Shown: positions 38,093 to 49,845, numbered from the stretch's first letter. The stretch: DNA of 64,000 nt from Nostoc flagelliforme FACHB-838 (GCF_014698065.1 NZ_JACJSI010000001.1:186001-250000); one strand, 5' to 3'. Program-made: numbers and translations. Notes: a model not told the origin generated them from the sequence alone.

Positions 38093-39598
38093 ATGCTTAG
38101 TGTTTTGATTCTAGTGCCGTTAATCGGCGCAGCTTTAATTGGTTTCTCCCCCTCTGGCATCAGTGGGAAATTCTCCCGTGGGGTGGCTTTGGTCTTTGCC
38201 ATTATCGCTTTCTTGTGGACAATTGTACTAGTAATTCAGTTCCATCCAGGGGAAATTACTCAACAATTTGCCGAGTCTCTCCCTTGGGTAGATGTTTTAG
38301 GCTTGAATTATAACCTTGGAATAGATGGTTTATCTTTGCCGTTGCTGGTTTTAAGTGGATTGTTAACTTGCATTGCCATTTATAGCAGCGATGAATCGCT
38401 ACAGCGTCCTAAATTTTATTACTCTTTGATACTATTATTAAGTGCTGGGGTAACTGGAGCCTTTCTAGCACAGGATTTACTGCTATTTTTCCTATTTTAC
38501 GAATTGGAACTGATTCCGCTGTATTTGTTGATAGCCATTTGGGGTGGCGCAAAGCGGGGTTATGCTGCGACAAAATTTCTCATTTATACAGCCGTTTCGG
38601 GAATCTTGATTTTAGCTAGTTTCCTCGGCATGGTTTGGCTGAGTGGTTCTTCTAGCTTTGCACTAGCAACCTTGAACACGACAACTTTACCTCTAGCAAC
38701 ACAGCTTTTATTGCTAGCGGGAATTTTGATAGGTTTTGGGATTAAAATTCCTTTAGTTCCCTTCCATACTTGGTTGCCAGATGCTCACGTTGAAGCATCC
38801 ACACCGATTTCAGTGTTGTTGGCTGGGGTGCTGTTGAAATTGGGAACTTACGGTTTACTGCGATTTGGCATGAACTTGTTACCAGAAGCGTGGAGTTATC
38901 TGGCTCCTTGGTTGGCGACTTGGGCAGTGGTAAGTGTGCTGTACGGTTCATCCTGCGCGATCGCTCAAACCGATATGAAAAAAATGGTTGCATACAGTTC
39001 CATTGGACACATGGGTTACGTGCTTTTAGCGGCGGCGGCGGCCACACCTTTAAGTGTGTTGGGTGCTGTGATGCAAATGGTTAGCCACGGCTTGATTTCG
39101 GCAATGCTGTTTTTGCTGGTAGGGGTTGTATATAAAAAAGCTGGAAGCCGCGATTTAGAAGTCATCCAAGGATTGCTGAATCCAGAACGGGGTATGCCAG
39201 TAATTGGTAGCTTGATGATTGTCGGAGTCATGGCCAGCGCTGGTATACCGGGAATGCTAGGGTTTATTTCCGAATTCATAGTTTATCGGGGAAGTTTTCC
39301 TGTTTTCCCAGTGCAAACCTTGCTATGCATGCTTGGTACTGGTTTAACAGCTGTTTACTTCTTAATTCTCGTTAACCGCGCTTTTTTTGGTCGCTTGTCT
39401 GCACAAGTTATCAACTTACCGCGTGTGTATTGGAGCGATCGCATCCCAGCTGCAATTTTAGCTGTGCTAATTGTGATTTTTGGCATTCAACCTGGTTGGT
39501 TAGTTCGCTGGACTGAACCAACAGTTACAGCAATGGTGAATACCCAAAATGTAGTAGCAACAGTGTCTTTTGATAAAGCAATGGGGACTAAGGACTAG
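38093..39598 (+). CDS. ndhD4: NDH-1 subunit NdhD4 (CO2-uptake complex)
   Basis: Seen, 501 aa, about 14 membrane segments: the NuoM/NdhD fold with LGIDGLSLPLLVLSGLLT near 80, FYELELIPLYLLIAIWGG near 133, FHTWLPDAHVEASTPISVLL near 224 and KKMVAYSSIGHMGYVLLAA near 295. Conserved Glu and Lys residues used in antiporter-like pumping are present (for example in YELELIP). Known: NdhD3/D4 are specific for CO2-uptake NDH-1. Starts with ATG 128 nt after ndhF4. Same operon as ndhF4 and cupB; D4 is chosen over D3 by context only. Confidence 0.88.
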   Translation: MLSVLILVPLIGAALIGFSPSGISGKFSRGVALVFAIIAFLWTIVLVIQFHPGEITQQFAESLPWVDVLGLNYNLGIDGLSLPLLVLSGLLTCIAIYSSDESLQRPKFYYSLILLLSAGVTGAFLAQDLLLFFLFYELELIPLYLLIAIWGGAKRGYAATKFLIYTAVSGILILASFLGMVWLSGSSSFALATLNTTTLPLATQLLLLAGILIGFGIKIPLVPFHTWLPDAHVEASTPISVLLAGVLLKLGTYGLLRFGMNLLPEAWSYLAPWLATWAVVSVLYGSSCAIAQTDMKKMVAYSSIGHMGYVLLAAAAATPLSVLGAVMQMVSHGLISAMLFLLVGVVYKKAGSRDLEVIQGLLNPERGMPVIGSLMIVGVMASAGIPGMLGFISEFIVYRGSFPVFPVQTLLCMLGTGLTAVYFLILVNRAFFGRLSAQVINLPRVYWSDRIPAAILAVLIVIFGIQPGWLVRWTEPTVTAMVNTQNVVATVSFDKAMGTKD

Positions 39599-39776
39599 GG
39601 ATTAGGGACTGGTGACTAGGGACTGGGGAAGAGTTTTCCCAATACCCCATGCCCAATGCCCAATGCCCAATGATGCCAGTTGCTTCTCCTGTCGGAGACG
39701 CTACGCGAACAAGTCGGGCATTGCCCGCCCAACACACTGGCTCCCCAATACCCCAATCCCTATACTTTTTGGAGAG
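39599..39776. repeat. STRR and dispersed repeats between ndhD4 and cupB
   Basis: Imperfect tandem GGGACTA(G)-type repeats (39590-39630), then four CCCAATG heptamers (39646-39673), then a GTCGGAGACGCTACGCGAAC dispersed repeat of the kind scattered through Nostoc genomes. No gene. Confidence 0.75.
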
Positions 39777-39782
39777 ATGGCA

Positions 39783-40913
39783 ATGGTAACTATTAAAAAG
39801 AAAGCTACTCACAATCCTTTAGCTGAGTATATTGAACGTTTGCAAAAAGGAGATGCATTACTCCCCGATAATCCAGAAAATGTGCTGGAAGTTGTTGGTA
39901 TTCTTAAAAGTTATGGCCTAGTTTTAGATGCCTATTCAACAAATCTTAACTATATTGCCGAGCATCAGTTTTTAATATTTTTCCCATTTTTTAAATACTT
40001 TAATGGAGAGGTTTCTTTTCAGAAATTACTTCGTCATTGGTGGCATAACCGAATTAATTTTGAATATGCCGAATATTGCATGAAAGCCATGATGTGGCAC
40101 GGTGGCGGCGGACTAGATACCTATTTAGATACAGAAGAATTTCAAGAAAGAGCGCAAGCCGTTATCGCTGCAAAATTTAAAAATAATCCCTTAATTGCCG
40201 CTATTAACCAACTGTTTCCAGATTTTTTAACAGAAAACTTGCGTGTATCTGCTTACTACACTGGTTTAGGTCAATTCTGGCGAGTAATGGCTGATATGTT
40301 CCTCAACTTATCAGACCGCTACGACCGAGGCGAAATTACATCGATTCCCCAAGTTGTAGAACATATTAAAGCAGGGTTAGTGGCAAATGCATCAAACCCA
40401 ATTACCTACGCCGTCAAAATTCGAGGTGAGGTTTATGAAATCATTCCCAAAAGCGTTGGTTTGACCTTCTTAGCAGATACAGCAATACCTTATGTAGAAG
40501 CAGTATTCTTCCGAGGAACTCCTTTCCACGGTACAGTTTCATACAACGCCCAAGGATATCAAATTCCCCCAGATCAAACCCGATTTCAATATGGCGCATT
40601 GTATGCAGATCCTTTGCCTATCGGCGGCGCAGGTATTCCTCCCACCTTGTTGATGCAGGATATGCGTCATTATCTTCCAGAGTATTTGCATGAAATTTAT
40701 CGTCGCGGTCTTCGGGGTGAAGATGATTTGCGAGTACAAATTTGCATGAGTTTCCAAAAATCGATGTTTTGTGTGACAACAGCAACCATTTTGGGACTGA
40801 TGCCTTATCCTTTGGATACTAAAGATCCAAATGAGGAAAAAGGTAATCGAGTTTATTTAGAGAAGTGGATGAGTCGGTTAGAAACTTCGCGGTTGCTGGA
40901 TGTCAATAAATAG
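39783..40913 (+). CDS. cupB: CO2-hydration protein CupB/ChpX
   Basis: Seen, 376 aa from MVTIKKKATHNPLAEYIERL; GGAGAG stands 6 nt before this ATG, while a long upstream extension in the same frame would translate the repeat spacer and is rejected. Motifs include FFPFFKYFNGEVSFQKLLRH, MMWHGGGGLDTYL and FYGALYADPLP-like segments, with His/Cys residues (RHWWHN, HGGGG, HYLPEYLHEIYRR). Known: CupA/CupB (ChpY/ChpX) bind the NdhF/NdhD tip and catalyse vectorial CO2 hydration with a zinc site. CupB is inferred from pairing with ndhF4-D4. The next gene follows after 25 nt. Confidence 0.87.
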   Translation: MVTIKKKATHNPLAEYIERLQKGDALLPDNPENVLEVVGILKSYGLVLDAYSTNLNYIAEHQFLIFFPFFKYFNGEVSFQKLLRHWWHNRINFEYAEYCMKAMMWHGGGGLDTYLDTEEFQERAQAVIAAKFKNNPLIAAINQLFPDFLTENLRVSAYYTGLGQFWRVMADMFLNLSDRYDRGEITSIPQVVEHIKAGLVANASNPITYAVKIRGEVYEIIPKSVGLTFLADTAIPYVEAVFFRGTPFHGTVSYNAQGYQIPPDQTRFQYGALYADPLPIGGAGIPPTLLMQDMRHYLPEYLHEIYRRGLRGEDDLRVQICMSFQKSMFCVTTATILGLMPYPLDTKDPNEEKGNRVYLEKWMSRLETSRLLDVNK

Positions 40914-40938
40914 CTGAATTTATACAGAGAAATTTCAG

Positions 40939-41793
40939 ATGCTTTTCAATCGCTATAAAAATTTTCACTTAATTCAGCAACTTGATCCAGTGCAAGATCA
41001 TTGCCGGATTTATAACTTAATGAATGGCTATGAATTTCCTTGGGATATGACGCGATCGCTCGAAGTCGCTTTGATGCGAACTTATTGCGTTCCTAGTATC
41101 TCTAAATTGCTGAATCAGACAGGAGAATTTACCCATTGTCCGCAAAAACGTTACGATGATACGGCAATAATTGTTGGAGAGATGATTAAGTGGGGTTATG
41201 ATAGCGATCGCGGCAAACAAGCCCTGCAACGCATGAATGCACTCCACGGACGCTTCAAGATTGACAACAGTGATTTCCTGTATGTACTTTCAACTTTCAT
41301 TTTCGAGCCTATCCGTTGGAATGCACGGTTTGGTTGGCGGCTGATGTGCGAACAAGAAAAATTAGCGTCTTTTTACTTCTGGCGAGAAGTAGGTAAGCAA
41401 ATGCAGATTCAGAATATCCCTGAAACCTACGAATAATTCGAGCGCTATAACCTTGACTACGAACGCCAAAAATTTTGCTATTCAGATACAAATTGTCGAG
41501 TTGGGGAAGCTACACGCGATTTATTTTTGAGTTGGTTTCCTTCGTGGATGCATTCTTCTATCAAACCAGGTATCTACGCTTTACTGGATGACACAATGCT
41601 CGATGCCTTTGGTTTTCCCTATCCTTCGCCATTGCTGCGATCGGCTATGGTAAGTCTGCTAAAAATTCGAGCTAAATTAATCCGGTTATTCCCACCTCGG
41701 AATCAGCCTAATTTTTATATTGACTCTCCTATCCCCAGCTATCCCACTGGCTATGAAATTGCTAATGTGGGGCCACTTCATCCAAAAATCTAG
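40939..41793 (+). pseudogene. MpaB/latex-clearing-type oxygenase (DUF2236) with one in-frame stop
   Basis: Seen: an ATG-started frame of 165 codons (MLFNRYKNFHLIQQLDPVQD) ends with ...IPETYE-TAA at 41434-41436 and continues in the same frame for 119 more codons without a stop: FERYNLDYERQKFCYS, DTNCRVGEATRDLFLSWFPSW, to a final TAG. Together about 284 aa, normal for this family. Motifs (MNGYEFPWDMTRSLEVAL, HGRFKIDNSDFLYVLSTF) fit the heme-dependent MpaB/rubber-oxygenase-type catalytic domain. One nonsense substitution is the only visible lesion. It follows cupB after 25 nt and could be co-transcribed; its role there is unknown. Confidence 0.78.
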
Positions 41794-42341
41794 GCTTCTG
41801 GTTCGATACCTAAAGAGCGCAATTGGGCAGTTAAGCGCTCGGCTCTTTCTTCACCAGTCAATAACAAATTACCTTGCAAATCCCGCCAGCGTAGCCAAGG
41901 TAATTCCATATTGTAATATTGTCCCTGCCAAATTCCTAACTCAACTCCTAAAGGATGTATGGCATAATGTCCACGTTCATTTGCTGTTAATAACTGATAT
42001 TGTCCACCAATTAATTCATAAACTTCTACGCTAGCTTTATTCACTTCATAAATGCCGTAGAAGGGAGGACGAATCACCTGCTCATAAATCCAAAATTTTC
42101 CCTTCCAAGGAGTTTTGTCTCGCTCCTCACTACCATCACCAGAGACAAAATCCAATGCAATCAATGGGGCAATAAACTCTCGCCATAATACATAAGACCT
42201 GCGCGTTTGACCATCCAGAGTAGGTGGTACATTCCCTACATAAAACCAGTCTAGTGCTTCTGCGCCTTTTTCTGGAGGGTCAGTTATCCGCCAATAGATA
42301 CCGCTATCTTGACCAATACAGTATTGCCCATCAGGATGACG
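41790..42341 (-). pseudogene. Uma2-family protein, 5'-truncated
   Basis: Seen: about 183 codons reading KKRHPDGQYCIGQDSGIYW, then KGAEALDWFYVGNVPPTLDG, ALDFVSGDGSEERDKTPW and the usual tail ERAERLTAQLRSLGIEPEA. Known: Uma2/DUF820 proteins have a PD-(D/E)xK nuclease-like fold. The first part of the gene is missing: at 42342 the sequence switches into a different gene (DUF262 fragment) in another frame, with a stop at the switch. An ATG at 42164 could start a 124-aa product, but the nuclease fold would be incomplete. The end overlaps the MpaB stop by 4 bp, tail to tail. Confidence 0.75.
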
Positions 42342-42595
42342 TTTTTTCTAATTAGAATAGATTCAATTAATTTACCTTTTGCTTCTAGAGTCCATATATT
42401 TGCTTGTCGTTGAAATTCAGGTGCTAAATCAAGGGCATCTTCGTTAATTCTTCTGAGTAATTGCTCAATAGTTGGCTCCCTTGTAACAATATTGATTTTC
42501 TCAGGGTCATACTGAAATGTAACTTTTTCTTCTTGTTCTTCATCATTGTCTTCTTCATCAGCTAATTCTGGGTTGTTGTTACTCAAATCTGTCAC
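42342..42595 (-). pseudogene. DUF262-family protein, N-terminal fragment
   Basis: Seen: ATG-started frame with an acidic start (NPELADEEDNDEEQEEKVTF) then ITR-EPTIEQLLRRINEDAL, DLAPEFQRQANIWTLEAKGK and LIESILIR. Known: this is the start of the DUF262 (GmrSD/ParB-like nuclease-related) domain, whose proteins are usually 350-600 aa; the Q-R after LAPEFQR is the family signature. It breaks off after about 84 codons inside an A6 run and joins the Uma2 fragment. Reading on in frame gives only 18 unrelated residues before a stop. Confidence 0.75.
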
Positions 42596-43044
42596 AGCGC
42601 TTATTCCTTAGTATTAACACTTGTTTGTTAACTTAGTTATTAGTAATGCTTGGTGTTACTACATCAGCAAATGGGACTTTTTAACTAGCGTATTTCAATC
42701 CTACTATTTTCCCAAATATATAGAGACGCGAAATTTCGCGCCTTTACGTACCTAGTCTATTAATTGTTTACGTTCCCCAGGAAAATCCAAAATTGGCGCG
42801 ATCGCCTCTGATAACATCAGAGCAATTGCACCCTTAAACCAAATACTTAAACTTCTGGTTCAACACCAAGCGATCGCAATTGAGCAGTTAAGCGATCGGC
42901 TCTTTCTCTTTCCTGCTTAGTTTAGCTTGCGTAGTTAACCAAGTTTTACTCGCAGCTTGGCCTGTATAAGATGGAGATTATAATCCTTCGGAGTAATTAG
43001 AAATTGGAGCAAAGCAAGTTGAAAAGCTTCACTCCCGACTAATC
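42596..43044. other. Spacer with degenerate sequence downstream of hom
   Basis: No intact gene. Contains a palindromic repeat GCGAAATTTCGC near 42728, HIP1 octamers, and a short Uma2 tail remnant. It looks like an eroded region. Confidence 0.5.
42847..42921 (-). pseudogene. Uma2-family C-terminal remnant
   Basis: About 24 codons on the minus strand read KQERERADRLTAQLRSLGVE, then PEV and stop, the typical Uma2 tail. An in-frame stop lies immediately upstream and nothing else of the gene remains. Confidence 0.65.
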
Positions 43045-44331
43045 TTAAAGTACACGCAGTAAGCTGGGAATGCTTTCGATCGCTGATAAATCCCGAATTT
43101 CTGCCAAAGCTTGCCTAAAATTACCTTCTAGCACATCATGGGTAACAACTACAATCTCTGCGAGTTCCCCTTGAAAGCCAGTTTGGACAATTGACTCTAA
43201 GCTAACGCCATAATTACCAAAGCAAGTTCCCAATTTACCGATAACTCCAGGTTGGTCATTGGTGAGGAAACGCGCGTAAAACCGAGTTATCAATTCTGCC
43301 ATCGGCGCAATTTGGCAATATTCCTGATGTCGACAAGTTAATAAGGGATTTGCAACTGCTGTATTGGTTTTCAGGACAGCAACTAGATTTAAAATATCTG
43401 ATGTCACAGCACTGGCGGTTGCACCAGCACCAGCACCGGGGCCGAAAAACATTACTTGCCCAATGGGTTCTCCTTCCACAAGAATGGCATTGTAAACGCC
43501 ATTGATGCTAGCCAAAGGGTGGGCTTGAGGCACTAATGTAGGATGAACTCTGACGGAAAGAGGAGATGAGGGAGTATCACGTTTAGCGATCGCTAACAAT
43601 TTAATCACAAATCCCAATTTCTCGGCATAGGCAATATCTGTTTTGCTGACTTGCCGAATGCCCTCAGTATAAACATCTTGTAAGTTGATACGTCCACCAA
43701 AGCCTAATGATGCGAGAATGGCAATTTTATCTGCTGCGTCTAAACCATCGACATCGGCTGTAGGGTCAGCTTCAGCATAACCCAAGCGCTGGGCATCAGC
43801 TAAGACATCATTGAAGTTGCTGCCTTCTGTTTGCATCCGTGTCAAGATGTAGTTAGTTGTACCGTTAACGATGCCAGTTACAGTGTGAATACGGTTAACA
43901 CTTAAAGACTGCTTTAGGGGTTGAATCACCGGAATACCACCACCCACAGCAGCTTCTAGCATGACGTATACGCCAGCTTGATTAGCAGCTGTAAAAATTT
44001 CCGCTCCAAAGCGAGCGATCGCGGCTTTATTGGCGGTGACTACGTGCTTACCATTACTTAAAGCTTTGAGGATGAGCGATCGCGCCGGTTCCAGTCCGCC
44101 CATCACCTCGACAACTATATCTACCGCCGGATCGTTGACAATGGATTCTAAATCTGTCGTTAAGACTTCCGTAGACAATTCTACTGCACGAGGTTTATCT
44201 AGCGATCGCACTCCCACCCGATAGATTTCTATCTCTTGCAACAATGGGTGACGCCCAGTGCTATCTTGCAACAACTGCACTGTTCCCGTTCCCACGGTGC
44301 CTAATCCCAGTATTCCTAGTTTCACACCCAT
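43045..44331 (-). CDS. hom: Homoserine dehydrogenase
   Basis: Seen, 428 aa: NAD(P)-binding Rossmann domain (1-135; LGILGLGTVGTGTVQLL), catalytic domain (135-330) with ANKAAIAR, VGGGIPVIQPLKQSL, GIVNGTTNYILT and the active-site segment YAEADPTADVDGLDAADKIA (Asp and Lys), then an ACT domain (350-428; YARFLTNDQPGVIGKLGTCF). Known: reduces aspartate semialdehyde to homoserine for threonine, methionine and isoleucine synthesis; the ACT domain gives feedback control by threonine. No aspartate kinase is fused. It is downstream of petH on the same strand but separated by a repeat-rich spacer, so probably separately transcribed. Confidence 0.95.
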   Translation of the reverse strand: MGVKLGILGLGTVGTGTVQLLQDSTGRHPLLQEIEIYRVGVRSLDKPRAVELSTEVLTTDLESIVNDPAVDIVVEVMGGLEPARSLILKALSNGKHVVTANKAAIARFGAEIFTAANQAGVYVMLEAAVGGGIPVIQPLKQSLSVNRIHTVTGIVNGTTNYILTRMQTEGSNFNDVLADAQRLGYAEADPTADVDGLDAADKIAILASLGFGGRINLQDVYTEGIRQVSKTDIAYAEKLGFVIKLLAIAKRDTPSSPLSVRVHPTLVPQAHPLASINGVYNAILVEGEPIGQVMFFGPGAGAGATASAVTSDILNLVAVLKTNTAVANPLLTCRHQEYCQIAPMAELITRFYARFLTNDQPGVIGKLGTCFGNYGVSLESIVQTGFQGELAEIVVVTHDVLEGNFRQALAEIRDLSAIESIPSLLRVL

Positions 44332-44394
44332 TTTGCACCCAATTTCACCAATAACAATTGTAGGTAGAGCATTTGCTCTACCTACTGATTATCC

Positions 44395-44538
44395 TGCTTC
44401 CTTTGTCATTTGTCCTTCGTCCTTTGTCTAAAACTAATACTTCGACTCCTTTCGACTTACTTCGACTACGCTCAGTACAAGTCGCTCAGTACAAGCCGCT
44501 CAGTACAAGTGACTAATGACCAATGACTAATGACTAAT
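44395..44538. repeat. STRR cluster between petH and hom
   Basis: Contains TTTGTC(A/C)T-type heptamers, a CTCAGTACAAG unit repeated three times (44472-44512) and AATGACT/CCAATGA heptamers. It is related to the array between ccmL and ccmM. Confidence 0.8.
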
Positions 44539-47060
<2,522 letters not shown>

Positions 47061-48065
47061 ATGACAAGTAAGCCGGAACGCGTGGTATTGATTGGAGTAG
47101 CCGGAGACTCTGGGTGCGGTAAATCTACGTTTTTGCGTCGTTTGATAGATTTGTTTGGTGAAGATTTAATGACAGTCATCTGCTTGGATGATTATCACTC
47201 CTTGGATCGCAAACAGCGTAAAGAAACTGGGATAACAGCACTAGACCCCAGAGCAAACAATTTTGACCTGATGTATGAGCAAATTAAAACGCTCAAAAGT
47301 GGTCAAGCGATTGATAAGCCGATTTACAACCACGAAACCGGCTTGATTGATCCGCCAGAGCGGGTGGAGCCGAATCATATTATAGTTGTTGAAGGGCTGC
47401 ATCCTTTATATGATGAACGGGTGCGATCGCTAATTGACTTTAGTGTTTATTTTGACATTAGCGATGAGGTCAAAATTGCCTGGAAAATCCAGCGAGATAT
47501 GGCTGAACGCGGTCATCGCTACGAAGATGTGTTAGCGCAAATTAATTCCCGTAAACCTGACTTTGACAAGTTTATCGAACCACAAAGAGAATTTGCTGAT
47601 GTGGTTCTCCAAGTATTACCCACGAACTTGATCAAAAACGACACCGAGCGTAGAGTCTTACGGGTACGGATGCTCCAGCGGGAAGGTAAAGAAGGTTTTG
47701 ATCCTACCTACCTATTTGATGAAGGGTCAACAATTAATTGGACTCCCTGTGGACGCAAGCTGACCTGTTCCTATCCTGGTATGCAACTGTACTACGGTTC
47801 AGATGTTTATTACGGTCGCTATGTCTCAGTACTAGAGGTGGATGGTCAATTTGACAACTTGGAAGAAGTAATTTATATCGAAACCCATCTCAGCAATACA
47901 TCCACGAAATATCAAGGTGAATTGACTCACTTGTTACTCCAGCACCGTGAGTATCCAGGTTCCAATAATGGTACTGGTTTCTTCCAAGTGCTTACAGGCT
48001 TGAAAATGCGTGCTGCTTATGAGCGCTTAACAGCTACGGAAGCAAAGTTAGCGGTTCAGGTTTAA
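47061..48065 (+). CDS. prk: Phosphoribulokinase
   Basis: Seen, 334 aa: P-loop GVAGDSGCGKST (13-22) with Cys19, the partner Cys41 in VICLDDYHSLDR, FDL/YEQI substrate region, VEGLHPLYDERVRSLIDFSV near 110 and the C-terminal pair Cys230/Cys236 (TPCGRKLTC). Known: Calvin-cycle enzyme that makes RuBP from Ru5P and ATP; both Cys pairs are targets of thioredoxin and the site where CP12/GAPDH binds for dark inactivation. Normal length. ATG with AGAGGAG 6-7 nt upstream. Monocistronic, with a strong terminator downstream. Confidence 0.97.
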   Translation: MTSKPERVVLIGVAGDSGCGKSTFLRRLIDLFGEDLMTVICLDDYHSLDRKQRKETGITALDPRANNFDLMYEQIKTLKSGQAIDKPIYNHETGLIDPPERVEPNHIIVVEGLHPLYDERVRSLIDFSVYFDISDEVKIAWKIQRDMAERGHRYEDVLAQINSRKPDFDKFIEPQREFADVVLQVLPTNLIKNDTERRVLRVRMLQREGKEGFDPTYLFDEGSTINWTPCGRKLTCSYPGMQLYYGSDVYYGRYVSVLEVDGQFDNLEEVIYIETHLSNTSTKYQGELTHLLLQHREYPGSNNGTGFFQVLTGLKMRAAYERLTATEAKLAVQV

Positions 48066-48093
48066 AAACAGCAGTGTTTGTGTCAAAGTTTAT

Positions 48094-48123
48094 GGGGGCG
48101 CTTCTGGGTGTCCCCCTTTTTTT
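48094..48123 (+). terminator. Terminator of prk
   Basis: GGGGGCGCTTCTGGGTGTCCCCC followed by seven T, about 30 bp after the prk stop. Confidence 0.8.
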
Positions 48124-48265
48124 GTGTTATTAAATACATTCTACTCAAAAAATAATTAGCATAAATTTATCTTCTTTATAGATACTTACCTTATAGCTAG
48201 CGCTTTTTATCAATATGAAAAAGATACTAACTACTGAAGTATAAATATTGTTATGATTTCATAAA

Positions 48266-48423
48266 TTAACGTAAGTTCAACGGCTTGGTGGTGTTTGCCT
48301 AACAAGGTGAATCAAAGACCTCTAAGAGGTTTTACTACGCAAAACCGTCGCTCTTCGATGTCCTAGAGGGACAGACTTGAACTTTAGTTCAAGTCAGCGA
48401 GAGGTTCGTCAAACTCACGTTAA
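48266..48423 (+). repeat. Structured 158-bp element upstream of metK (MITE or leader RNA)
   Basis: Ends TTAACGTAAGTTCAACG and CGTCAAACTCACGTTAA are inverted repeats (14 of 17 match). Inside are hairpins ACCTC/GAGGT (48318-48330), GGTTTT/AAAACC (48329-48346, alternative to the first), GTCC/GGAC and a perfect GACTTGAAC/GTTCAAGTC (48374-48395), all inside an outer TCGCT/AGCGA stem. It lies 67 bp before the metK start. Either a MITE with terminal repeats or a folded 5' leader; no target duplication was found and it does not match the SAM-I core motif. The rest of 48124-48265 is plain A/T-rich spacer. Confidence 0.55.
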
Positions 48424-48490
48424 ATTTAGGTAGTTGAACTAAATGCTCACATTTAGTCAACGAAAAAACTCAAGTCAGGAGGAATTTCCT

Positions 48491-49765
48491 TTGTCTCGTC
48501 GATATTTATTTACCTCCGAGTCAGTCACCGAAGGTCATCCAGATAAAATCTGCGATCAGATTTCTGATACCATTCTGGATGCCCTACTGACACAAGACCC
48601 CAGCAGCCGTGTCGCCGCTGAAGTAGTAGTTAATACTGGTTTGGTGCTAATCACTGGTGAAATAACCACCAAAGCCAATGTAAATTTCGTCAATCTCGCG
48701 CGCAAAAAAATTACCGAAATTGGCTATACCAATGCCGATAATGGCTTTTCTGCTAACAGCACCAGCGTTCTGCTGGCTTTAGACGAACAATCACCCGATA
48801 TTGCTCAAGGCGTTAACACCGCCCAAGAAACCCGTGAGCAAGATAGTGATGAACAATTCGACAAAATTGGTGCGGGCGATCAAGGTATAATGTTCGGTTT
48901 TGCCAGCAACGAAACACCAGAACTGATGCCTTTACCTATCAGCCTGGCCCATCGCATTGCTCGCCGATTGGCAGCAGTTCGCAAAACAGGTGAATTGTCA
49001 TACCTGCGTCCTGACGGCAAAACCCAAGTAACTGTGGTCTATGAAGATGGACGCCCAGTAGGTATTGATACTATTCTAATTTCCACCCAGCATACAGCCA
49101 GCATTGGGGAAATCACGGATGAGGCGGCTGTCCAAGCCAAAATTAAACAAGACCTCTGGTCAGCAGTGGTCGAACCTGTTTTTGGCGACATTGAAGTTAA
49201 ACCTAATCAGGAAACACGTTTTTTAGTCAACCCTACTGGCAAATTTGTTGTTGGTGGCCCTCAGGGAGATTCTGGTCTGACAGGACGGAAAATAATCGTT
49301 GATACCTACGGTGGCTATTCACGTCATGGTGGCGGCGCTTTTTCCGGCAAAGACCCCACAAAGGTAGACCGTTCTGCTGCTTATGCGGCTCGCTATGTGG
49401 CGAAAAATATTGTCGCTGCTGGGTTAGCAGAAAAAGTTGAAATCCAGCTATCTTATGCTATTGGCGTAGCACGACCAACAAGCATTCTGGTGGATACCTT
49501 TGGCACTGGCAAAGTGGATGAAGAAACCTTACTGGAATTAATCAACCAGCATTTTGAACTGCGTCCAGCAGGGATTATCCATACCTTTAACTTACGTAAC
49601 TTACCAAGTGAACGAGGCGGACGTTTTTATCAGGACGTCGCGGCTTACGGTCATTTTGGGCGGCCTGATTTAGACTTGCCTTGGGAACAGACCGATAAAG
49701 CTGAATTGTTGAAGCAAGCAGCAAACGAGTCACTTTCGGCAGCAGTTGCTCAGGCACTAACTTAA
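48491..49765 (+). CDS. metK: S-adenosylmethionine synthetase
   Basis: Seen, 424 aa from a TTG start ([20 protein letters not shown]). AGGAGG stands 8 nt before the TTG, while the longer ATG-started frame would add 16 non-conserved residues and lacks a ribosome site, so the TTG is chosen. Motifs: [17 protein letters not shown] (about 130), [20 protein letters not shown] (about 255), [19 protein letters not shown] (about 285). Known: makes SAM from ATP and methionine; essential. A structured element sits just upstream. A terminator follows. Confidence 0.95.
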   Translation: MSRRYLFTSESVTEGHPDKICDQISDTILDALLTQDPSSRVAAEVVVNTGLVLITGEITTKANVNFVNLARKKITEIGYTNADNGFSANSTSVLLALDEQSPDIAQGVNTAQETREQDSDEQFDKIGAGDQGIMFGFASNETPELMPLPISLAHRIARRLAAVRKTGELSYLRPDGKTQVTVVYEDGRPVGIDTILISTQHTASIGEITDEAAVQAKIKQDLWSAVVEPVFGDIEVKPNQETRFLVNPTGKFVVGGPQGDSGLTGRKIIVDTYGGYSRHGGGAFSGKDPTKVDRSAAYAARYVAKNIVAAGLAEKVEIQLSYAIGVARPTSILVDTFGTGKVDEETLLELINQHFELRPAGIIHTFNLRNLPSERGGRFYQDVAAYGHFGRPDLDLPWEQTDKAELLKQAANESLSAAVAQALT

Positions 49766-49801
49766 CCTTATACGCTACTGCAAGAACTTAGTTTATTTAG
49801 C

Positions 49802-49845
49802 TGAGGGTATTGGCAACTTGAAAAGTTACCTATGCCCTCATTTTT
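49802..49845 (+). terminator. Terminator of metK
   Basis: TGAGGG...GG..AACTT-GA-AAAGTT.CC...CCCTCA stem with small bulges, followed by TTTTT. It lies 37 bp after the metK stop. Confidence 0.7.

Noticed and set aside
39612-39782. N-terminal extension of CupB
   Set aside because: It would translate STRR and dispersed repeats, and a ribosome site stands directly before the internal ATG at 39783.
48266-48423. Classical SAM-I riboswitch upstream of metK
   Set aside because: The conserved SAM-I core (four-way junction with kink-turn and AGAGnGG-type motifs in order) could not be recognised.
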